Position numbers and translations under genes: made by a program. From Siphonodentalium dalli (lineage: Eukaryota > Mollusca > Scaphopoda > Gadilida > Siphonodentaliidae), in the NCBI GenBank assembly GCA_032622095.1, contig CP136068.1, forward strand, positions 162,275,465 through 162,339,464: a stretch of 64,000 nucleotides of DNA, read 5' to 3'. The notes beneath the pieces were generated by a model. It was given only the letters and a program-made list of their open reading frames with translations, was not told the DNA's origin and made no database searches. Of the stretch, positions 58,801 to 64,000 are shown one piece after another (positions within the stretch are counted from its first letter, which is position 1; the number at the start of each line of letters is the position of its first letter).

Positions 58801-61758
58801 TTACACTGCTTTACAAATCTTTCAAGCTCTGATAGCATGTAACACGTTACATCTGGGTCAGTCTGTTGTCTTCATACCACCAACCCAATCTGGCTGCAAT
58901 ATTGAGTAAACCTAGGGTTATATCAGGGTTAACGTATTGGACATTCGATACAGCGATACAAACATTCATAATACATTTCGTGCCCGTATCTCATTTTGAA
59001 TAGCTGACATATGGATGGCAAACCACAGACCGAAACCCTGACAATCACATCCCTGGTTGTTCGTAATAACTTACTCTATCAAGTGTAGTTCAACAATATA
59101 TGTGCTCTTTAATCTTGTCCAAAATATGGGAAATCATCCATTATACATGCATGGGTATGATAACTTAATTCGATGTTTACATGATGTTACTAAATATACA
59201 GTTCCAGCCACAACCGTCGCCGCAACTACCACCACTGCTGCGGCAACTACTACTACCGCTGCGGCAACAACCACAACCGCTGCAACAACAACCACAACCG
59301 CTGCGACAACAACCACAACAGCTGCGGTAACAGCCGCGGCAACTACAACAACCGCTGCGGCAACAACCACAACAGTTGCTGTAACAACCACAACAGCTGC
59401 GACTACCACGACAACGTTCGCTATTGTACCGGTCCCAACTGGAGTGTTCATGCTAACCACAACGACTGTCGCACCAGTGACAACAGCAATTCCGGTCCCA
59501 GCAGGTCAGTAGATGAAAACTTAATCTTGATTTAGAAGTTTTAGACTTGTGTTCAACCATATTTAGACTAATACAAATGAACACCATGTCCATATCAAAA
59601 CCTGAGTTGATCCTAAATTTATGATAGGATGGACAGGAAGACAGTCTGCATTCACATATATGACACATACACTCTTAAAAATACAGCTACTATATAGTAC
59701 CTATATAATATAGGCACTATCCTTGCCACTGGGTTAGTGCCTAAGTTTAGGTACTATATAGTGCCTATATGATATAGCTACTATAACGTACCTAATTAGG
59801 TATTATTTAGTGCCTAACGTTAGGTACTATATAGTACCTATATGATATAGCTACTATAAAGAACCTAATTATATATGCTATGGTACCTAATTAGCTACTA
59901 TGTAGTAGCTATACAGCAATTAGGTATTATATAGTGACTAACTTTAGGTACTATATAGTACATATACATGATATAGCTACTATAAAGTACATAATTATAT
60001 ATTATATGGTACCTAATTAGCTACTATATAGTAGCTATACAGCAATTAGGTATTATATAGTCCCTAACTTTAGGTAATATATAGTACCTACATATGATAT
60101 AGCTACTATAAAGTACCTAATTATATATTATATGGTACCTAATTAGCTACGATATAGTAGCTATAAAGCAAATAGGTATTATATAGTCCCTAACTTTAGG
60201 TAATATAAAATAGCTTGCTTTATTCAATATTTTATAACGGAGGTCTGATAAACTCATCTTCACCGACTCATCCAAATTTGCAGACCTCTGATTGTTCATC
60301 TCTGCTAAGAGCTGAAAAGAAGAATTTAAAAAGTTGAATAAAGTTCAATAATTTTTTTAGTTCAAGTGTCAATGTTCTGCAACTCAACTTTGTGGAATGA
60401 GAACATAATAATTCGCTGGTTAATTTGAAAACAAAATTAATAAGAGGTTGGATTATTATTGAAGTAATGATGACGGTGTGTGTGTTTATCATTTGATGTT
60501 GATAAAATGATAATAATTTCCAACAAATGTGGTGCTAATACTAACCTCTAAATGCCGATTTTAATTCAGACAATCCCGCGTCGTCCAGCCATTTCGCAAC
60601 AGCATCTTCCGTCCAAAGTTCAACAGAGTCATTGGAAGCGTCCATCTTTCTTTGTCTTAATTCTTCGGTTAAAAATGGCAGCTCGAAAAATTAGAAACGC
60701 CGCCTGCGAATATGCCTTCTGGCGGGAGCGTCTGTCAAATAACAGGTGGGCGTAACTTGGTTTATCCTGAATGCGATATCAGTTCCACGCTATATGCACT
60801 ATTTACAATATAGCTACTATGTCACCCCAATAACCTATAGGTGTTACACAGATAGGCACTATAGCTACAATAGGCACTATATAGTAGCTATAAGGGCCCC
60901 GATTTTTGTGAGTGTAGAAACTTTTGTCATGAAATGTAACAGTTCGGTTGCTATGGTGATTGTTCTAGTGTGTATCATTCTTGTTTTCGTTTCAGAGCGT
61001 TGCGCTGCCGCCGTCACGCCAACCGGTGGTAGTCCACATAAATACGCTGACTACCCGGGCGACTGTTCTAAAGCATACCACTGCTACACAGACCCCCAGA
61101 CCAACATTACTTACTTCGAAATCTTCCAATGCTATGCTGGATACGTTTTCGATTTGAGCTCTTTCTCATGTGTGTCACCGAACCAGGCCGGAATAGCTTG
61201 CGGTAAGTTTACACTAGACTTATATTTTTATATTTGTCTCCAGGATGACTTATGTATATATATATATATGCCGTGCTGATTGTGAGAAAGTTTAAGATAT
61301 AGCATCATATACAAAATATGATATAATAAATATATATTTCACGCGCATAGTTCATTCACAAGTGCCATAGTTGGATGACATATAGAAACTCTGCCTTGTC
61401 TGAGATCAGACGAACTTCCTCATCCAAAGATATCCGAATGAATTACACATATATGTGTTGGTATCATAATCTGGCATACTTCATAGACATGTTTGTTGTA
61501 GTATATTTCATATTCACAGGACACTAATACTCTTTTCATTCTCAGATGTGTGCCCGGGCAGTACAACAGGACGAGCGTTCTATGGTCTGACGTGTAACTC
61601 CTACTGGAGATGTACTTCCGGAACAGCCGCCGCTTCATGCTGCACCACTGGTCAGCGATTTGATTGGTCGACCAACACTTGCGTCACGGATGCCACGTGC
61701 CTAGGGACATGTTCTAACCCATCGCTCAGTCAAGGACGAAACGCTATCCCACCTCCAC
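52787..61758 (+). CDS. Pif/BMSP-like shell matrix protein gene, copy 2 (5' half, 3' end off window)
   Basis: Seven coding exons: 52787-52835, 55326-55874, 56594-57073, 58290-58496, 59202-59504, 60996-61202 and 61546-61758, all with consensus splice sites. The joined reading frame is open for 669 codons. Domain order: signal peptide (1-15), VWA, Thr/Ala-rich linker, chitin-binding CBM14, Thr/Ala-rich linker, CBM14, CBM14-like; a LamG domain is expected downstream from copy 1. Pif and related proteins bind chitin and mineral in shell formation; that role is inferred. All exons after the first are multiples of 3 and phase 1-1. Neighbour: copy 1 ends 38.8 kb upstream on the same strand. Confidence 0.82.
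53110..53612. mobile_element. TGTGACCCGCC MITE with nested hairpins
   Basis: Ends TGTGACCCGCCATATCAAAT and complement, extended by CCAGTCGTAAGTCGG. Two internal hairpins (53160-53232, 53450-53520) are the same as those in the TTAA element at 4986-5383. It lies in copy-2 intron 2. Confidence 0.82.
54057..54582. mobile_element. hAT-like MITE with perfect 8-bp target duplication
   Basis: Ends CAGGGTCCGCGCTGTGCCAA and complement CAGGGTTCGCGCTGCCACCT. The 8-base duplication ACTGTCGC flanks it at 54049-54056 and 54583-54590. CAGGG ends with an 8-bp duplication are hallmarks of hAT elements. The interior is rich in TTTGCCAAAT and has no transposase. The intact duplication suggests a young insertion in copy-2 intron 2. 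Confidence 0.9.
54591..55325. other. Copy 2 intron 2, remainder
   Basis: AT-rich, no further exon or repeat seen; ends with the acceptor AAATTATTTACAG. Confidence 0.5.
55326..55874 (+). CDS. Copy 2: von Willebrand factor A domain exon
   Basis: A 549-base exon, phase 1 at both ends, encoding a whole VWA domain. It begins GCSSTTQADIIFVLDGSQSG: a hydrophobic strand followed by DGSQS, the DxSxS metal-ion-dependent adhesion site (MIDAS). A central helix and strand follow (FMTQQKDLVTFIARYL, VTAGVIHA), then YYLTPPYNAAKTDF, ILILMYSSAITDT (the ITDG-like region with the second MIDAS Asp) and ALGKAIASKIC. A cysteine near each end can close the domain. VWA domains in extracellular matrix proteins mediate protein-protein contacts. 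GC content exceeds the introns. It lies directly after the signal peptide, as in Pif. Confidence 0.9.
55875..56593 (+). other. Copy 2 intron 3
   Basis: Contains three copies of a 20-base block with ACGTCCCTCCAAATTAATAT at 56290-56350. No exon. Confidence 0.55.
56594..57073 (+). CDS. Copy 2: Thr/Ala-rich linker exon 1
   Basis: A 480-base exon (160 codons), phase 1-1. After LTTINAPTIPST comes a run of TTTTAAA-type repeats of (ACN)3-5 with GCN pairs for about 115 residues, then IVPASTGAFMLTTTTVAVTT and PNPAG. Such Thr-rich stretches are usually mucin-like, with dense O-glycosylation. The complementary frame (56559-57032, minus) is a mirror artefact made of Val/Ala. The repeat part may vary in length between alleles. 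Confidence 0.85.
57074..58289 (+). other. Copy 2 intron 4
   Basis: Contains four diverged copies of a 55-60-bp block (GGGATGGCTGCACCGTGGAC) at 57405-57595 and the 37-bp minisatellite below. Confidence 0.6.
57661..58218. repeat. 37-bp minisatellite, about 15 units
   Basis: Units GCTGTTAATTGTTACCGTAT followed by TCATCTGATTATAAATC; a few units have CACCTG or CTTATT variants. Confidence 0.95.
58290..58496 (+). CDS. Copy 2: chitin-binding (CBM14/peritrophin-A) exon 1
   Basis: A 207-base exon, phase 1-1 (69 codons). Cysteines and aromatics fit a peritrophin-A domain: ERCASAV, then YPGDCSKYYHCYKQC, TYEIGQCNSGFVFD, TFACVPP and GISCG. The 'YPGDCSKYYHC' and 'GFVFD' motifs are typical of chitin-binding type 2 domains, which bind chitin through exposed aromatics. 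Two cysteines in KQCLLC add to the usual six. Paralogous to 60996-61202, which has the same length. Confidence 0.9.
58497..59201 (+). other. Copy 2 intron 5
   Basis: Near 58845-58925 a decayed stretch (TCTTCATACCACCAACCCAA, then TGGCTGCAATATTGAGTAA) resembles the 3' end of the preceding exon, perhaps a remnant of a duplicated exon. Confidence 0.45.
59202..59504 (+). CDS. Copy 2: Thr/Ala-rich linker exon 2
   Basis: A 303-base exon (101 codons), phase 1-1. It starts VPATTVAATTTT, continues with TTTTAAA repeats for about 60 residues and ends IVPVPTGVFMLTTTTVAPVT then PVPAG, close to the end of linker exon 1. It is followed, as there, by an ERCA-type chitin-binding exon. The donor AG|GTCAGT is slightly weaker. 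Mucin-like role inferred. Confidence 0.85.
59669..60916. mobile_element. TA-flanked foldback element with TACTATATAGTA arms
   Basis: Ends TACACTCTTAAAAAT and ATTTTTGTGAGTGTA. The left arm 59685-60215 is a tandem array (units of about 125 bases with GGTACTATATAGTACC, CTAATTAGCTACTATATAG); the right arm 60790-60895 is a shorter inverted piece. The middle is unrelated sequence with no clear gene. It inserted in copy-2 intron 6, and the right end lies 79 bases before the exon at 60996. Confidence 0.75.
60996..61202 (+). CDS. Copy 2: chitin-binding (CBM14/peritrophin-A) exon 2
   Basis: A 207-base exon, phase 1-1. ERCAAAV, then YADYPGDCSKAYHCYTD, FEIFQCYAGYVFDL, FSCVSP and GIACG give six peritrophin-A cysteines in register with exon 58290-58496. 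It lacks the extra KQCLLC cysteines of that paralogue and instead carries the insert PQTNIT, a possible N-glycosylation site (NIT). Confidence 0.9.
61203..61545 (+). other. Copy 2 intron 7
   Basis: Short intron, AT-rich; polypyrimidine tract TCTTTTCATTCTCAG at its end. Nothing else seen. Confidence 0.6.
61546..61758 (+). CDS. Copy 2: chitin-binding exon 3 (cysteine-rich)
   Basis: A 213-base exon, phase 1-1. DVCPGSTTGRAFYGLTCNSY, WRCTSGTAAASCCTTG, QRFDWSTNTCV and TCLGTCSNPSLSQG. The 'Y-W-x-C' and 'G-x-x-F-D' motifs mark it as a peritrophin-A-like domain. Its last 27 codons match copy 1 (1-82) with four substitutions. The following donor is CCAC|GTAAGT. Confidence 0.88.
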
Positions 61759-62053
61759 GTAAGTTTTTTTATTGAAAATTATAACAAGGCCATGGTCTCA
61801 AGTATAATTGATAAATGCCGTTAGTGAAGAAAATATACAAAAAACAACTCATCATATATGCATGAACGTTCTACCACAGACAACATTAACTGCCTATACA
61901 TACGACCCATTTTTGCCAGGCCAGGCGCATTATCAATTAAAATATTATAGTTATATTCAACTATAATACTTCTTGTTAACCGAAACATGTTCAACCCCAA
62001 TCAATCGACCAAGAAACCGACAAGTGACGTCCAAACGTGAGCCGTCTGCATGC
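61759..62053 (+). other. Copy 2 intron 8, start (homologous to copy 1 intron)
   Basis: Aligns with 83-180 and with 1145-1320 of copy 1, including CAATCGACCAAGAAACCGAC. The intervening copy-1 segment is absent here. Confidence 0.75.
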
Positions 62054-64000
62054 AAGTTCTACCACCGAGAACGTTAAGATGTCCAATTAACTCAGTTCTA
62101 CCACCACCAACGTTGAGATGTCCAATTAACTCAGTTCTACCACCACAACGTTAAGATGTCCAATTAACCAAGTTATACCACCACCAACGTTAAGATGTCC
62201 AATTAACCAAGTTATACCACCACCAACGTTAATATGTCCAATTAACTCAGTTATACCACCACCAACGTTAAGATGTCCAATTAACTAAGTTACACCACCA
62301 ACAACGTTAAGATGTCCAATTAACCAAGTTATACCACCAACAACGTTAAGATGTCCAATTAACCAAGTTATACCACCACCAACGTTAAGATGTCCAATTA
62401 ACCAAGTTACACCACCACCAACGTTAAGATGTCCAATTAACTAAGTTACACCACCACCAACGTTAAGATGCCCAATTAACCAAGTTATACCACCACCAAC
62501 GTTAAGATGTCCAATTAACTAAGTTATACCACCACCAACGTTAAGATGTCCAATTAACCAAGTTATACCACCAACAACGTTAAGATGTCCAATTAACCAA
62601 GTTATACCACCACCAACGTTAAGATGTCCAATTAACCAAGTTATACCACCACCAACGTTAAGATGTCCAATTAACCAAGTTATACCACCACCAACGTTAA
62701 GATGTCCAATTAACTAAGTTACACCACCACCAACGTTAAGATGTCCAATTAACCAAGTTATACCACCACCAACGTTAAGATGTCCAATTAACCAAGTTAT
62801 ACCACCACCAACGTTAATATGCCCAATTAACTAAGTTATACCACCACCAACGTTAAGATGTCCAATTAACTAAGTTATACCACCACCAACGTTAAGATGT
62901 CTAATTAACCAAGTTATACCACCACCAACGTTAAGATGTCCAATTAACTAAGTTATACCACCACCAACGTTAAGATGTCCAATTAACCAAGTTATACCAC
63001 CACCAACGTTAAGATGCCCAATTAACTCAGTTATACCACCACCAACGTTAAGATGCCCAATTAACCAAGTTATACCACCACCAACGTTAAGATGTCCAAT
63101 TAACCAAGTTCTACCACCACCAACGTTAAGATGTCCAATTAACTAAGTTACACCACCACCAACGTTAAGATGCCCAATTAACCAAGTTATACCACCAACA
63201 ACGTTAAGATGTCCAATTAACTCAGTTATACCACCACCAACGTTAAGATGTCCAATTAACTAAGTTACACCACCAACAACGTTAATATGTCCAACTAACT
63301 AAGTTATACCACCACCAACGTTAAGATGTCCAATTAACCAAGTTATACCACCACCAACGTTAAGATGTCCAATTAACTAAGTTATACCACCACCAACGTT
63401 AAGATGTCCAATTAACTCAGTTATACCACCACCAACGTTAAGATGCCCAATTAACTAAGTTATACCACCACCAACGTTAAGATGTCCAATTAACTCAGTT
63501 ATACCACCACCAACGTTAAGATGTCCAATTAACTAAGTTATACCACCACCAACGTTAAGATGTCCAATTAACTCAGTTATACCACCACCAACGTTAAGAT
63601 GTCCAATTAACCAAGTTATACCACCACCAACGTTAATATGTCCAATTAACCAAGTTATACCACCACCAACGTTAAGATGTCCAATTAACCAAGTTATACC
63701 ACCACCAACGTTAAGATGTCCAATTAACCAAGTTACACCACCACCAACGTTAAGATGTCCAATTAACTCAGTTATACCACCACCAACGTTAAGATGTCCA
63801 ATTAACCAAGTTATACCACCACCAACGTTAAGATGTCCAATTAACTCAGTTACACCACCACCAACGTTAAGATGTCCAATTAACCAAGTTACACCACCAA
63901 CAACGTTAAGATGTCCAATTAACCAAGTTATACCACCACCAACGTTAAGATGTCCAATTAACCAAGTTATACCACCACCAACGTTAAGATGTCCAATTAA
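62054..64000. repeat. 39-bp minisatellite, about 50 units, continuing past the window
   Basis: Units AAGTTATACCACCACCAACG followed by TTAAGATGTCCAATTAACC, exact period 39 (for example TTAAC at 63841 and 63880). Variants: CCAAG/CTAAG/CTCAG, ATACC/ACACC, ACCAAC/AACAAC. The array runs to the last base. Confidence 0.97.

Noticed and set aside
62054-64000. CRISPR-like regular array
   Set aside because: Units are directly adjacent with no unique spacers, in an intron of a eukaryotic gene; it is a minisatellite. The same holds for the 32-, 37- and 45-bp arrays.

Overview
The window looks like genomic DNA of a marine mollusc, probably a gastropod. It is AT-rich and intron-rich, with GT/AG splice sites, many decayed transposons and very long minisatellites. 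The only genes I can support are two head-to-tail copies of a Pif/BMSP-like shell-matrix protein gene. 'Mollusc' rests on that domain architecture (signal peptide, VWA, chitin-binding peritrophin-A domains, laminin-G-like tail); the exact taxon cannot be read from the sequence.

Layout: 1-9104 is the 3' half of gene copy 1 on the + strand: the end of a chitin-binding exon, then three exons of a LamG-like domain and a short terminal exon that is itself duplicated. 9105-47950 is about 39 kb between the genes. It is filled with LINE fragments (10870-11653, 25333-25848, 27350-28591, 30725-32455), foldback elements and MITEs of several families, several with visible target-site duplications (TTAA, TA, TWA, and a perfect 8-bp hAT-type pair lies further on in copy 2), a 5.5-kb palindromic element (33217-38716), and a decayed gene-like stretch (45616-47040). 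47952-61758 is the 5' half of gene copy 2: TATA box and non-coding first exon, a 4.7-kb intron holding a 2.9-kb 32-bp minisatellite, signal-peptide exon, VWA exon, and then Thr/Ala-rich, CBM14, Thr/Ala-rich, CBM14, CBM14 exons. 61759-64000 is the next intron, mostly a 39-bp minisatellite that runs off the window.

How it fits together: every internal copy-2 exon from VWA to the third chitin-binding domain is a multiple of 3 and phase 1-1, and the [Thr/Ala-rich + CBM14] exon pair is itself duplicated. The last chitin-binding exon and the start of its downstream intron are nearly the same in both copies (1-180 against 61677-61860), so the two genes arose by segmental duplication. The product should be a secreted extracellular-matrix protein that binds chitin and, through VWA/LamG, other matrix components. 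Most long ORFs elsewhere are read-through of tandem repeats and are not reported as genes.
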